DNA of 64,000 bases from Acorus gramineus (Eukaryota > Streptophyta > Magnoliopsida > Acorales > Acoraceae): positions 6,902,007 to 6,966,006 of the forward strand of contig CM060852.1 in assembly GCA_030737835.1 (NCBI GenBank), given 5' to 3'. Both the position numbers and the translations under genes were made by a program. How positions within the stretch are numbered: the first letter of the stretch is position 1; each line of letters opens with the position of its first letter. Below the pieces are notes generated by a model, which made no database searches, was not told the origin of the DNA, and was given only the letters and a program-made list of their open reading frames with translations. Shown piece after piece: positions 46,300 to 60,078 of the stretch.

Positions 46300-47588
46300 C
46301 AAATGATTCTCATGTGTCATCCCTTCAAATTTTATATGTAATTTGTTTCATTTTTTTTCCCGCTGGGGAGGGGTGTGTAAGAGAGTTTTTCTATATTTTT
46401 TACAAAAATTAGACAAACAACAGGAAAATACATACATAGGACAAAACAATGTATAATTTTTTAGCCTTTTATGTGAGAGAAAGGATTGGAGTGATCTTAT
46501 TAATGAAAGATGTTCTCATAAAAAAAGAAAGACAAGGGATCTCCAACCAAATTGAGAATAACGAAAGAAAGAAAAAAATAATACAATTTCTCACAAATTA
46601 AAGCCCTGAAATAGAGAAACCATTTTCCTTCAATGCTCCCTCCATAAGTATCAAGGAAAATGTAATGAGGCCACGTTCCTGAACTTGACCAGAATTTCAT
46701 AAATAAATGTCATTAAATCCATTTGAAAAATAATTTTTTTATATATAAAATGAAGCGTCCAGGGTATGTTTGGTTATCGAACTGTTGGTAGTTATGAAAA
46801 ATGGTCAATCAGATAAATGGATATATTGTTGGTATCTACGACAGGGATGGGCGACGCCACATGTAATGTGGTGGGGTCTTGACCCCACTCACATTTTTTT
46901 TTAAAAAAAAACATAAATTATCTTTCAAACCATGGCAATCTAATCGATCAGTGACCCCATCAACCCATCAATTGATTCTACCCTGTTCAAATTTTATATT
47001 TAAAATTTTCAAATTATTCATATTACGGTATTACCTTAATAAATATTAGATCTGAAATATCTCTTTTTCTCTCTCATAAAAATGTTACTATAAGAATAGA
47101 TTTTTTTACAAATTTTATAAAATTTAAATTTTAAATGACTCTATTTATAAAACATCCTGAAGCGGCAGCCACTGACGACAGCATCTGGAAAGGTCAATGA
47201 ACAAATATCTAAACTAACAAACTAGCAAATGCAAATGACCTGCTACTACTAGCAGAAACAGTTTTTTTCATCTGTTCTTTATTTTTTTTTTTTGGGTATG
47301 AAGAGTGCACATACGAACAGAATAACGGCAGGAGGCATATACGTTGTAGGAGGTGTATAACATGTAGGAGTGGTATAGTTTCTGGAATAAGAGCATGTAT
47401 CATCATCATCATCTGATGAACATGAATAGATATTATAGATTGAATCCATGCCCATTGACACCATTTTAATCCTCCTCTGCCCTCTCCAACTCCTCTTCCT
47501 GTCAAAACAAAAACAATAAATTTTAAACAGGAAAAAAAAAATTCCTAACCCTTGCCCAACCATTAGTGGGTCAAAAGGCATGAAAAAT

Positions 47589-47637
<49 letters not shown>

Positions 47638-47715
47638 AGGTCCACTGCAAACGCCAATTACCTTATACTCTATTCAGACTCCAGTATAGAACCGTCCTCA
47701 ACATCTGTCAAGAGT
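46300..47715. other. Intergenic DNA with repeat fragments
   Basis: At 46856-46990 is a second copy of the GCCACATGTAATGTGGTGGGGTC repeat seen at 14940. Minus-strand frames at 47209-47581 are open but start in simple sequence and have no domain, so I do not call a gene. (TA)n followed by (GA)n and a G run sits at about 47590-47638. Confidence 0.35.
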
Positions 47716-48442
47716 GCACATGTTAGGTGGAGGATAGATCAAGCGGGGCGCGTTGTTATGTTCAAACCTGGAGGCCAAAGGTTCCATTGAAAATCAAGGT
47801 ATTTATGTGGTTTGTTATACTTGGAACACCTAATGACGAAGGTGTACTGGATAAGATGGGCTCCCACGGACTCAACCGAGTGTGTCTTATGCTCGATAGA
47901 ATCGGAGACCGTCGTACATCTGTTTTACACTTGCAGAGTGGCTCGAGATTTCTGGGCAATGGTGGGGAGGCAAACGGGAATGCAATCCACATTTCGTACG
48001 TTGGAGGACATGTGGGCGGCCGGGAAAGCGATGAAAAGGTCGGATGACGATAGCATGGCGGCGATGGTCTCGCAATCCATAGTCCCGACCGATGCTAGGA
48101 CGATTTGAAAGACGAGAAATAAGGCCGTCTTCAACAGAATGAAGGTGTACCAAGAAAACATGTGGGACATGTTTCATGGGTGCAAGAGGGATTGAGGTCA
48201 CCATACAGCTAAGGCGGGAGATATCCACTTTTGCAATGGGAGCTTTCGGGTCGCGGGGTGAACGTGCAAGTGGGGCTCTTCTTACAGTTAGATGCTTCTT
48301 CTAACCCTGGTAAGAGAGTCCATTTTATACTTATGTCTTGCTTTCCGTAGTGTAATCTTTTCTCACCCCATTCAGAATTTATAATTCGAGATAAAAAATA
48401 AAATCGGGTGACAAATCTCTACCTTTCTTCAAAAAAAAAAAA
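47716..48442 (+). mobile_element. 5'-truncated LINE remnant with zinc-binding RT C-terminus and poly-A tail
   Basis: After PKVPLKIKVFMWFVI in one frame, a second frame reads STECVLCSIESETVVHLFYT, then CRVARDFWA, and beyond a stop KTRNKAVF. CxxC...HxxxxC followed by the W-x-x-RN box is the zinc-binding reverse-transcriptase C-terminal region (zf-RVT) of plant L1-like LINEs. The segment ends in a poly-A run at about 48426-48441. AACATCT occurs before the element (about 47699-47705) and right after the poly-A, so it may be the target duplication. Frameshifts and 5' truncation make it inactive. Confidence 0.65.
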
Positions 48443-48486
48443 AAAACATCTAGCATCCTTAAAAAAAAAAAGAGTGCTGGCTACAC

Positions 48487-48705
48487 TCAGTTTTTTTCTT
48501 AGTCCAAAACACATACCCATATGTCTCGTCACAGATTCAGAGAAGTATATACCTCGTTAGATGATGTATATACCTCACTAAATTTTTTCTTATACTTATT
48601 AAAAATGGGTTCATTCAATTTGAAATGGAGCGATATGCATTTTTTTATCAAAGCATATACCTCATTAGATAATGTTTAGCATTTTAAAAAAAATCAAAAC
48701 ATGTG
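48487..48705 (+). repeat. Dispersed repeat E, copy 2
   Basis: Same orientation and content as 18590-18805 (AGTCCAAAACACATA, TATATACCTCGTTAGATGA, TGGAGCGATATGCATTTTTT). It lies just downstream of the LINE tail. Confidence 0.6.
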
Positions 48706-49967
48706 AGATTTGAGTTTTAATTGATAAATGTGATAGAGTGTATCATTTTCCAAAAAAAAAACCTAAACGGATGATCCAACGGTTGTGAAAGTAGATTTGG
48801 ACAGTTCTTAATAAGATACATGTAGCCATAAAAATCACCCACAACTATCCATGTACTTGATAATTTGTGATTTTTTTGTTCTACATTTTTAAATATACTA
48901 GTTAATACACTTACACGTGGATTTGTTTTCAATGTTATTTGTAATTATTAAATTGCTTTGATTATTAGATTAAATGTTAAATTGTATCTTCAATGAAAAC
49001 ATAAATATAGATGTTATATTATAATATTAATAACAAATATTTAAATTCGTAAACTGTATTATATCATAATTATTTTTAAAAAAAATAAAAATTAAATTTA
49101 TATAGTTAAATTTGGATTCCTAAATTTCACATATAATTTCAAAAAAAATCAAATATATTTAAAATAAAATTCATAATATAATTTCAAACAAAAATAATTT
49201 TATATTTAAAATTTAAATTAGATATAATAAGATGGGAAGCTTTCTTTCCATCCCATCTGGTACTCAACCCACCCTCAATTATTTTTTATTTTATTTTATA
49301 GAGTGGCACCTACCTCAGCCCTTCTCTTAAGCTCATTTATCTTCTCTTACAACTCCCCCCGCTTCTACGATCACTCCCTCCTCATCAAAGACCACCCCTC
49401 CTCTTGTGTCGCGGAATCCGCGATGGAGAAAGAAATCGTTAATGGATCCACCTCAAACCGGTGTAGTGCATGCCAATTCTCTCGTCGTCCGCCTTCAGAG
49501 ATGTCATCGCCTTTGTCGCAGCAATCGAGAAGGTCCCATTCGCTAGAATGATCGAAAAGCAATCAAGGCAGAGTAAAATCAAAGGTCATGGTTTTGCGAT
49601 CGAGTTATGTCTAGATTTAATTTGACTCACCTTCTATATTTGTCGCCAAGAATAGAAATGAATCCCGTGATTTTAAGAATTATCCATATTCAATCTCAAT
49701 CTCATACTTATCAACTTAACCAAAATTCGCGTTATTTCACTACACATTTCAACTTCTTGAACTCAGGATTTAATTATAAATACAGACAAGAAAGAGAAGT
49801 AAAGATATATTGATTCATATGTTGAAAAACACATTGATATCAATGAAGACACACATGCCTAATACACATTAAGAGATCGAGAGAATAGTATAGAGAAAAC
49901 TTGATACAAAAAATCACGTGCATAAACACTATTTTCTATTATTTCTTCTGTTATTGTTTAAGACTAT
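48706..49967. other. AT-rich DNA with a small GC-richer block
   Basis: 49300-49560 is less AT-rich, with an 82-codon frame (starts MAPTSALLLSSFIFSY) and another overlapping frame reading FRDVIAFVAAIEKVPFARM. Neither matches a family I know, so it may be a captured or decayed gene piece. The remainder is AT-rich without features. Confidence 0.3.
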
Positions 49968-50170
49968 GTTTGAATCCAAGTTTAGGTAGATTATACGTTA
50001 AAAAATATAAAAAATTTCAAACCCAAATCTAAATACATTTTGAGTGTTTAGCATATCACAATCTTCATTTTTTAAATAAAAAATCTTGTAGTTGAAAAAT
50101 ATAATAAAATATATTTTTAAAAACTAAGTTTAAAATACATGATTTTAAAAAATTTAACATTTAAACCTCC
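49968..50170 (+). mobile_element. Miniature transposon, family B copy 3
   Basis: A diverged copy of the element at 38943-39143: TTTCAAACCCAAATCTAAAT, TGAGTGTTTAGC, ATCACAATCTTCATTTTTTA and AAAAAATCTTGTAGTTGAAA. Ends are poorly kept. Confidence 0.55.
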
Positions 50171-50339
50171 CATCATCTAGAGTGCTGCATGAGAGTCCCC
50201 TTCTCTTTTTGTGATTGTTTTAAAAAAAAAAAAAAAAAACAATAACGTCCGTATGATGCTAGATGCATCGAACGGAGGTCATCACAACCTTCATCAGATC
50301 GGACGGTTATTATACTCTCCATAAGATCCCTACCAATTA

Positions 50340-50732
50340 ATGAAAACAACAAAAATCGGAAGAAAGAAAAAAAAATTGGATCTCGTCCTCTTCTCCTCTT
50401 TCGCTTATTTTTTTTGCTGTCACATACACAGACGCGCTCTCTCTCGATCAGATCTGACGAAGAACAAAATCTCTCCCTCTCTGCGTCAGATCCAAAACCC
50501 TAATCCGAAGTCCTCACCTCTCATCCTCATTCGATCAGACGGCGGGGGATCACATCGGCGAATGAGCGCTCCGTCCTGATCCGTCGCTCACCTTCTCATA
50601 TCCGAGGTAATTCCTCACTATCTCCCGCAGATCCGGGTGAATCTGAATTTCTAATCCAAGGAATCTCTTTTTTTTCTTCACGGATTTAGGGTTTGGGAAG
50701 CTTTCATCGCGGTTTCGGCTGGATCGGGGAAG
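50340..50732 (+). promoter_or_regulatory. Proximal promoter and 5' leader of the coatomer gene, with leader intron
   Basis: A CT-rich leader with a telo-box AAACCCTAA at 50495-50503. A short intron in the untranslated leader is likely from 50607 (after GAG, donor gtaatt) to the acceptor TTTAG at 50689, followed by GGTTTGGG. Confidence 0.55.
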
Positions 50733-53700
50733 ATGTTGACGAAATTCGAGACGAAGAGCAACCGAGTGAAGGGGCTGAGCTTCCACACGAAGAGGCCATG
50801 GATCCTCGCCAGCCTTCACAGCGGCGTGATCCAGCTGTGGGACTATCGGATGGGCACGCTCATCGATCGGTTCGACGAACATGATGGGCCAGTTCGCGGT
50901 GTCCACTTTCACAAATCTCAGCCGCTTTTTGTATCTGGAGGTATACAGATCTTTTAGATTTGTTTGTCGTGGTTGATTTTGCTTGTATCTTTAGATCTAG
51001 ATTATGTGTGTTTATTGCTTCATTTTAGAGTTGTTGGGAATGTTATGATTATAATACTTGAAAACTGTTACCTTTCTCATACAAAATCACTTAGATCATG
51101 AATGAGAACTGTGAAATCTGTTCATCTGAGGAAGTTTGCTTTCTGTTTGGGGGAGATAGTTGAAAACATCACCTTTTTTATAAGTTTAGGTCTCAATTTT
51201 GAATATTGTTGATGAACTTTGATGGTGGATGGATTAGGTCTGTTGATCTGGATGTCTATGATTGGTGATTCAACACATGCCTTGTTTTTTCTAAGTTTTC
51301 TTGAGTTGCCAAGGTATTCACTGATTATGTTAAATTTGTTGGGCTTCAGGTAATATATGTTTATTTTACATATGGTCAAATTATTTGAATTTTTTTTGGG
51401 TAAATTTAGGTTGAAGACATATCCATGGCTTGTGTACCTATCTAGCTCGAGGAAATGGACTATTTTCAGTCTCTGAACTACTTGGATGCGCCATCTGAAG
51501 TCTTGATCAGTACTTAATGACATGTTAGGACATCTTTAAAATTACATTTTCTACAACTCTAGATCATTTCCAATTTGTTATCTATTCATCTTCTTTTCTT
51601 TATGCATCACCCAAAATTCTAATTTCTTCTGAGTACTTATGATTTGTGGATTCTGTTTTTTATCCCCTGCAATGAGATGATTGTAAAGTATATGTAGTGG
51701 AAATGTATCACCGTTCTTTAATCCAATGACAACATCAAAGTGAGCATTTGGCAGATAACTGCTGGAGAGTATTGGCATTGTTGTTGTTGTGGTCGTCTGA
51801 AGTGATTCATACATTGAATATTCAGTTTGATTTTAGCATATCATTCTGAGATGCCAGTGGAGTATGTGTCAATGTTCACCAATTTTGACAAAGAATCACT
51901 TCATTTACTACCAGGGGATGTTTTTCTGTTATAATCTGAACAATACAAACAAGAAAAAGACTTTGCACTTTCTGTAAAAGAAACATGATACATAGGGAGA
52001 AATAAAAAAAATCAAATTGTATTTCTAAATCCAAAATACAATGGCTATATCACATTTGCTCCCCTGACAATCTACATTATTTACAAATTACAATATGCAA
52101 GATATGAATATTGACACTTTAAAGGAATTCATCACGAAAGAAAAGAAAGAAGAATAAATAATAGTATTATATAAATTTCATTCGAATATGACAAGCCTAT
52201 CCTGGTATCCTCACGATTGGAAAATACCCTAAAGGAAATCTTTCCTTTGGCTTTAAAAATCATCATATCTGGACATGACAGAAAAAGGCAGTAGGAATTA
52301 ATAAAATGCTTGGAGGTACGGAATTAATAAAATTGCAGGTGGTATGCTCACAACCTTTCAAAAAATAAAAAAGGAAAGAAGGAAAAGAAAAGAAGTCAGT
52401 GTTCAATCTTGGTAGGTCCATTATGAATTTAACTTTCTTCTGATGACACGCAATAATGTGTATTGTTGCTGAGCTTCTTGCAATATCATTCAGCATACTT
52501 GGCATTTTTTTGGGGGGGTTGAATAAAGCCTGCTGAAGCTAATTGTAGTCATTTGTGTGTTTAATTTCATCATATAATTCAGTAGTATTTCTCATGTATA
52601 ATAGATGTGATCGTCTATTGAACTAATTTTTCAATGTATTTTGATTTCATTCTCTGTTATTGAGATGGAAGGCATGATGGTTGAAGAGCTAGTTCAGGTC
52701 TTCATTTTCATTTCAGGTTTTTAAGTTTTTCTCATTAGACTAGTTGATGGTGAGTTTCTAGAACTCCAACCAAATGGTTTTGTTTCAAAGAATAAAAGGT
52801 GACTGGTATTTTATGCAACTTCGTGTAATGAATCTGATACTTAGTGAATGTATTGCTGTTATATCTCATTTCATGGTTTATCATTCTATCTTAAAGCTAA
52901 GTGGCGGCACAATTAAAATAACAATTTCTCATTGATTGAGCTTACTTGTAATACTCTTTGGATAGCGTCTCATATTATAAAAAATTTCTAGCTATTATGG
53001 TCAGCAGAGTTTGTAGTCTCTGAGTACCTGAATCAATCAGTAATTTGGGTTCATACATATAATCTAGAATGTCCTTTTTGCAGGAGATGATTACAAGATC
53101 AAGGTCTGGAATTATAAGACACATCGTTGTCTTTTCACCCTGTTGGGACACCTTGATTACATCCGTACTGTTCAATTTCACAACGAGTCTCCATGGATTG
53201 TTAGTGCAAGTGATGATCAGACAATCAGAATATGGAACTGGCAGTCACGCACATGCGTCTCAGTATTGACAGGGCATAACCATTATGTCATGTGTGCTTC
53301 ATTCCACCCCAAAGAGGACCTGGTTGTGTCTGCGTCATTGGATCAGACAGTTCGAGTTTGGGACATAGGTTCTTTGAGGAAGAAATCTGTCTCTCCAGCA
53401 GATGATGTTCTACGGCTGAGCCAAATGAACACAGATTTATTTGGTGGGGTTGATGCTGTTGTCAAGTATGTTTTGGAAGGCCATGACCGTGGGGTTAACT
53501 GGGCTTCATTTCACCCCAGCCTGCCTTTAATTGTGTCTGGAGCAGACGATCGTCAAGTAAAATTGTGGCGAATGAACGGTAACTTGATGTCTATGCCATT
53601 TTTGAAGCTATTTGATTTTATTGTAGTTCAATTCTTGATGGATGAGAATACTTATAATGCTCCAAAATCACAAAAGCCTGCATAAACTTTCCAAGAAAGC

Positions 53701-56700
53701 ATTTATTTATTTGAAAAAATGAGTTTTAGCAGTGAAATTAGAGAATTTGAAGTCAAATGTACTTTTTTCTATCCTTTTATTTCTCTTATGGTTGTTTCCT
53801 AGTTAGTTGTTAATGGCATTGCCCAACTAAGCTGCTTGATTTGACTTCTTCAGACACCAAAGCCTGGGAAGTAGACACATTGAGAGGACACATGAACAAT
53901 GTGTCCTGTGTAATGTTCCATGCGAGACAAGATATTATCGTGTCCAACTCAGAAGACAAGAGCATCCGTGTATGGGATGTTACAAAGCGTACAGGAATTC
54001 AAACCTTCCGCAGGGAGCACGATCGATTCTGGATCCTTGCTGCACATCCTGAGATGAACCTCTTGGCTGCAGGTCATGACAGCGGAATGATCGTGTTTAA
54101 GTTGGAGAGAGAGAGGCCTGCTTTTTCCTTGAGTGGTGATTCTCTGTACTATGTGAAAGATCGATTTCTGCGGTTTTATGAATTCTCAACTCAGAAGGAC
54201 AGCCAAGTTATTCCGATACGGAGGCCTGGCTCCACTGGCCTGAATCAAGGCCCCAGAACACTCTCATATAGCCCCACAGAAAATGCTGTACTGCTCTGTT
54301 CAGATGTGGATGGTGGATCCTACGAGCTTTATGTTGTGCCAAAGGACAGTGTTGGCAGAGGTGATGCTGTACAGGAAGCAAAAAGAGGACTGGGAGGGTG
54401 TGCACTCTTTGTTGCTCGTAATAGGTTTGCTGTGCTTGACAAGAGCAATAACCAAGTTCTGGTGAAGAATCTCAAGAATGAAATTGTGAAGAAGAGTGGC
54501 CTTCCCATTGCCACTGATGCCATTTTCTATGCGGGCACAGGTAATCTGCTTTGCCGAGCTGAGGATAAGGTGGTCATATTTGATCTCCAACAGAGGACTG
54601 TTCTTGGAGATCTCCAGGCGCAATTTGTTAAATATGTTGTCTGGTCAAATGACATGGAGTCTGTTGCATTGCTCACCAAGCATGCGATCATCATTGCAAG
54701 TAAGAAGCTTGTGCATAGGTGCACCCTCCATGAAACCATCCGCATTAAAAGCGGTGCATGGGATGACAATGGCGTCTTCATATACACAACACTGAACCAC
54801 ATCAAATACTGCCTTCCAAATGGTGATAGTGGGATAATCAGGACCCTTGATGTTCCCATTTACATCACGAAGGTGTCTGGGAACACCATCTATTGCCTGG
54901 ATCGTGATGGGAAGAATTGTTCTATTGTGATTGATGCCACGGAGTATGTATTCAAGCTCTCGCTCATCAAGAAAAGGTATGACCATGTTATGAACATGAT
55001 CCGGAATTCTCAGCTTTGTGGGCAAGCCATGATAGCCTATCTTCAACAAAAGGGTTTCCCAGAAGTCGCCCTACATTTTGTTAAGGATGAGAGAACCCGG
55101 TTTAATCTGGCTTTGGAGAGTGGCAATATCCAGATTGCTGTTGCATCAGCTAAAGAGATAGATGAGAAGGACCACTGGTACAGGTTGGGCATAGAGGCCC
55201 TCCGGCAGGGCAACACTGGCATTGTTGAATATGCCTACCAGAGGACAAAAAATTTTGAGAGACTCTCCTTCCTTTATCTGGTGACGGGAAATCACGAGAA
55301 GCTGTCAAAGATGCTGAGGATCGCGGAGATCAAGAATGATGTAATGGGGCAGTTCCACAATGCTTTGTATCTGGGTGATGTCCATGAGCGTGTCAAGATC
55401 TTAGAGAATGTTGGGCATCTTCCCCTCGCATACACCACTGCAGCAATCCATGGGCTCACTGATGTTGCTGAGAGACTCGCAAGTGAGCTGGGTGACAATG
55501 TTCCATCCTTGCCTAAGGATAAGACACCTTCCCTTTTGATTCCTCCACCTCCCATCATGTGTGGTGGAGACTGGCCACTATTGAGGGTCATGAAAGGCAT
55601 CTTCGAAGGAGGGCTAGACAATGTGGGTCGGGGAGTGCAAGAGGACGATGAGGGTGGTGTGGCTGATTGGGGTGACGAAGACCTGGACATTGTCAATGTG
55701 GATGGGTCACAAAACGGAGACATTGGAGTAGTGGACGATGGTGAGGAAATTGAGGGTGATGGTGAGGAGGGTGGATGGGACCTCGAAGACCTTGAGCTCC
55801 CACCTGATGTCAGCACTCCAAAGGCCATCACCGATGCCCGATCATCTGTGTTTATTCCTCCAACCCCAGGCATGCCTGTGAGCCAAATCTGGATACAAAA
55901 ATCATCCCTCGCCGGTGAGCATGCAGCTGCAGGAAACTTCGACACTGCGATGCGTCTGCTGAACCGACAACTCGGTATAAAGAATTTTGCTCCTCTGAAG
56001 CCTGTGTTCTTGGATCTCCACACAGGAAGCCACTCCTACTTGCGTGCCCTTACCTCAGCCCCAGTGATCCAACTTGCAGTCGAAAAAGGATGGAGTGAAT
56101 CCGCCAGCCCCAATGTCAGGAATCCACCCGCTCTTGTTCTGAAGTTCTCCCAGTTGGAAGATAAGCTCCGAGCTGCCTACAAGGCTTTCACAGATGGGAA
56201 AATCCCGGAGGCCCTGAGGCTCTTCCTTGGCATCCTCCAGGCAATCCCACTCATCGTGGTCGACTCAAGGAGGGAGGTTGATGATGTGAAGGAGTTGATC
56301 GGGATAGCCCGGGAATACATCTTGGGTTTGCTGATGGAATTGAAGAGAAGAGAATTGAAAGATGATCCAGTCCGTCAGCAGGAACTGGCAGCCTACTTCA
56401 CTAACTGCAACCTTCAGGTTGGCCACTCGAGGATCGTGCTGATGAGCGCAATGACCGCCTGCTGCAAAGGTGGTAACTTCAACACGGCATACAGCTTCGC
56501 CCAGAGGCTTCTGGAGACGAACCCCACAAACGAGCAGCAGCAGAAGAGGGTGAGGCAGGTATCGCAGCTGTGCAGGGACAAGAACATGAAGGACGTGAAC
56601 CAGCTCAATTATGACTTCAGAAATCCTTTTGTGGTCTGTGGGGCGACGTTTGTACCAATCTACCGTGGGCAGAAGGACACGGCGTGCCCGTATTGTGGAG

Positions 56701-56807
56701 CCAAGTTCGTGCCTTCCGTTGAGGGGAAAATCTGTACGGTCTGTGATCTTGCGGTGGTTGGAGCAGATGCATCGGGCCTCCTGTGTTCTTCGACCCAGAT
56801 ACGATGA
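50733..56807 (+). CDS. Coatomer subunit alpha (alpha-COP), complete
   Basis: Three exons, 50733-50940, 53084-53578 and 53854-56807, join in frame to 1218 residues, the usual length of plant alpha-COP. Alpha-COP is a scaffold of the COPI coat that returns cargo from Golgi to ER; its WD40 propeller binds C-terminal dilysine signals. Visible parts: start [20 protein letters not shown]; seven WD40 repeats to about residue 320 ([60 protein letters not shown]); the coatomer WD-associated region; an acidic linker at about 829-885; and the COPI C-terminal domain with CPYCGAKF and [10 protein letters not shown] near the end. The first intron is 2143 bp and shows no genes. The splice phases (1 and 1) fit at both junctions. 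Confidence 0.97.
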
Positions 56808-58103
56808 ATGGTTTGCAGTTTTGATGGCCAATTCCGCCGAATCAAGTGTCTCAATTTCAAGAGGTAGGGAATGCTTTTCATTGATTTGTTTGTTTCCACC
56901 CTTTTTTTAATGCTGTTTAAATTTTGGTTATGATTTTAGTGATTGATCTACTGAAATAAACAAGTATGTCTATAGCAGAGAATTTTGACTTGCCGGGCTG
57001 TTCTTGTTATAGTTCCTTCAGAACAAGAATATCAGTGTGGGAGGTGAAAAACTTCATAGTTGTGTATGTAATTCTAATATTTAAACATGGGAACTCATAT
57101 AAATTGTGGCTCGTTCGGATTCATCTATTGATTTCTTTCTTTCATTCATTTTTTTCTTTTAATAATTTTCATCTACATTAATGTTCTTTGGAGATAATAG
57201 TGATCTAGGCACATATAATTTAGGATTATCTAATGGCTTTTAATAATGTAAGATGCCAATATTCCATTCTGTCTGCATACGACAATGCCAGTTTAAACTA
57301 CGGGATATTATCCTGAGGACCTTGCATATCCAGTATAATAACTGTCTTTGCTCCACAAGGATTAAGATCAAGTGCTCATTCTTAATTGTTTCTGAATTTT
57401 TTAAAACAATGTTTTAAAATTTGATCCGTACGGATGAAGAGTGATTGATTCTTAAATTTGAGTATCAAATCTTTGTAAATTTGAGTATTTTTTAAGCTTT
57501 TGTATGACAACATAGCATGATTTTATTATATGTTTTTTTATTAAATTTATTATTCTAATAAATAATTAATCACAAATTTATGAATAAAAAACTGATTGTT
57601 TAATCAAATCAATAATCGATTCTAAAAAAATGAACAACTCAATAGGTGGGTTGATTGATTTCTATCAGTTTTTTATTCCATCAAGGTTTTTCCGATGACG
57701 AAAAATCGAACCGGAGTGGACAAATGTTTAAATGGTTCAACCGATAGTCGATTGGGTTTTAAAACACTTTTAAAATGTTCGGAAAAGTCCTGTGATTGGA
57801 CACCTCCCATGCCTACAAGTTGTACATACTTCTGTTCACTAAATTTTTTTTAGAAAATGAATTATGTTCACTAAATTATGCCTTCAATACTTCAAAAGTT
57901 GGATATCCATTTATCACATATGAACTTTTTCTTCTGTATCTGTAGTGGGGCTTCACGTTCAACGCGCGTGATTGCAAATAACTAGGAAGTTTGGAAGATT
58001 TTTATTTAAGGGTGTTGATACACTCCAGAACAAAAACCATCAAAGATAGCAAACACTCCCTGTGTTTTCAAACATCCATTGATTGCTTTTCAAACACATC
58101 TAA
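56808..58103. other. 3' flank of coatomer gene and intergenic DNA
   Basis: Presumed 3' UTR to about 57200, then AT-rich DNA without a supported gene or clear repeat. Confidence 0.4.
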
Positions 58104-58536
58104 CCCCCGTTTAGAACAGAAATAAGCTCCCAGATAATCTCAAATAAAAGAAAACGAGAAACAGAGTGTTTGAAAACATAGAATAACTAGAGATAAAACA
58201 TACAAGAATAAACTGGCATATGGATTCCAACCAGCTTCTGAAATTAAATTTATCCAAGGTTATTCCACCAAAAAAACTATGTGAACCCACTGTCAAATCA
58301 ATTATCATCATCTCTTATAAATCACATGTCAAATCAACTATCATTATTTTTTCACATTTTATCAATCATTATTAATACTTTATTCACATTTTATCTAAAT
58401 AACAAAACATATATTCTTACATTTACCAACGAGAATAATTCAAAACACAACCAAACACAAAATCACTTTATCTTCACTTATATCAAAATAAATGTATGCT
58501 GAAGAATAAGTCTTATTCCCGTTCCAAACAGTGGCC
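58104..58536 (-). mobile_element. Tourist-like MITE, family A copy 2
   Basis: A 433-bp element with ends CCCCCGTTTAGAACAGAAAT and, inverted, GGCCACTGTTTGGAACGGGA. It has an exact TAA on both sides (58101-58103 and 58537-58539). It is the inverted relative of 9327-9722. Confidence 0.78.
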
Positions 58537-58916
58537 TAATTTTTGAAAGCCAGAATCAGGGGCTCACTATCCCCTTTCACAGCACAGCCAGGTGAGATCA
58601 AATTGATCTATAAGAAACGATAATCACAAAGTCATCGGTATATCAAACCCCTTGGAAAGCATTACACCTGAACTGAAGTATAACTACAATGAAATGTGCA
58701 CACACTGTTGTGATGTTTGAGAAACTAATAACTGTGATTTCTGTTATGGGAGAAGATAATCAGAGATGCATCATGAGCTCTATATAGCCAACAAACATGC
58801 TTCAAAGCGATCATGTGGTGGCCAGTACATCTGTTATCAGGTGAGTTCCGATGGACTGCCTAACACAACCATGAAGAGGATAACAATCTGACCATGAATG
58901 CATCATCGAAATATCT

Positions 58917-60078
58917 TTAGTCCATCCGTCCTTTCAATTTCCTCTCCGTCACTTCAGTCGGGGTCCTGCAGTACACATCCCAGTGTGTTGAGAACCATGA
59001 AAAGCTTGTTGTGACAGGAACATAAAATATGACCCAAAACAGACTGATAGCACCAGATGACCGTGTGACAACGCAAGGAGAGATGACAATGGAACTTACA
59101 CAACAATGACGTGTCCTCCCCAACCACTTAAACAGTCACGGTCCACGGATGCTAGCAACGCTTGAGAGATTGTCTCAAACAATTCATCAGGTTCCTGATT
59201 ATTTTTTTTAAAGAAAAAAAACAACAGTAGCTAAAATGTCAGAAATAAAAAAAAAATCAAAAAATCAAACTGAACCAAATTGAATAAATGCAAGACAGAG
59301 TGACAGACAACGTCACGGGTGTCCCGAGATGATTCCAGTCGATCACAGTGCAAAGGGTTTCAGTAATATAACAAGCCCAAAACAATCATTGTGGCACAAA
59401 TAGTTTATTTGTTCTTTCAAATGCACAGGTAATTTTGTCATTTTCTTACAGGCCGGTGATTGTAGCAAGAAATTCTTTTCTTTTCAATGGGAGAAGCATA
59501 AAGGAAAAACAAAGTATTTCCGCACAAAAGAAAATGATTTGCGTATCAGGCAATTATCACACAGTGAGAAATGGCCTTCACAATCATCTAGAATAGGCTG
59601 CTTTTCACTTTTGAGCTGCAAACCAGCCTAATCATGTTTGAGCTGCAAACTAAGTTTGTTTAGCATCTATTTTCTGTTCATCATTCTTGTGCATTCAAGC
59701 ATCCAATTGGCAATATCCAGAAATTTCAGCCCATTATATGGTACCTTACTGTCTGGGCCCACTTTTATTCTAAAATTTTGTCCATACCAAGATACATGCA
59801 CTTATTGGTTTTGTTTTTTATAAAAAAAAATTGGTTTACTATCTTTCAGGATAGATAAGCATATTACACAGCTATAAGTGTAGCTTTGGATGTTTCCCTC
59901 ATTAGTAACTTTGTATTAGAAAGTGAAAGTTTGCAGACACCAAATCATATGTTGCAGTGAATTTAGAAAATTTTAAAGCAATGGAATACAAACCATGTTG
60001 GGCTTATACATCGACTCGCATGCACCATAAAGAGATTCTGAGGCAGTCCCACCAACAACAAAGTCCTTGGCAAGTTCT
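58917..60078 (-). CDS. PBC1: Proteasome subunit beta type-3, last three exons (5' part beyond window)
   Basis: Exons read from high to low: 60078-59994 (ELAKDFVVGGTASESLYGAC, then ESMYKPNM), 59194-59100 (EPDELFETISQALLASVDRD, then CLSGWGGHVIV) and 58965-58917 (TPTEVTERKLKGRMD, stop). Phases fit (0 and 2) with GT-AG borders. The joined C-terminal 75 or so residues match plant PBC1. Beta-3 is a non-catalytic subunit of the inner ring of the 20S proteasome. I found no earlier exon between 60079 and 64000. The next upstream exon is therefore beyond the window edge and the intron is at least 3.9 kb. The frame at 58917-59123 is the last exon read into the intron. Confidence 0.92.

Noticed and set aside
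47279..47581. Minus-strand frame of 100 codons next to simple repeats
   Set aside because: Two frames are open over the same bases, with tandem Asp/Met runs from ATC repeats and no recognisable domain.
49303..49551. Possible LBD-like or other small protein (SNRCSACQFSRRP)
   Set aside because: Only one C-x-x-C and no following LBD motif; an overlapping frame looks equally protein-like. Not enough to call.
54208..56831. Several antisense frames over the coatomer gene, up to 243 codons
   Set aside because: They lie wholly inside conserved alpha-COP coding sequence and have no domain of their own.
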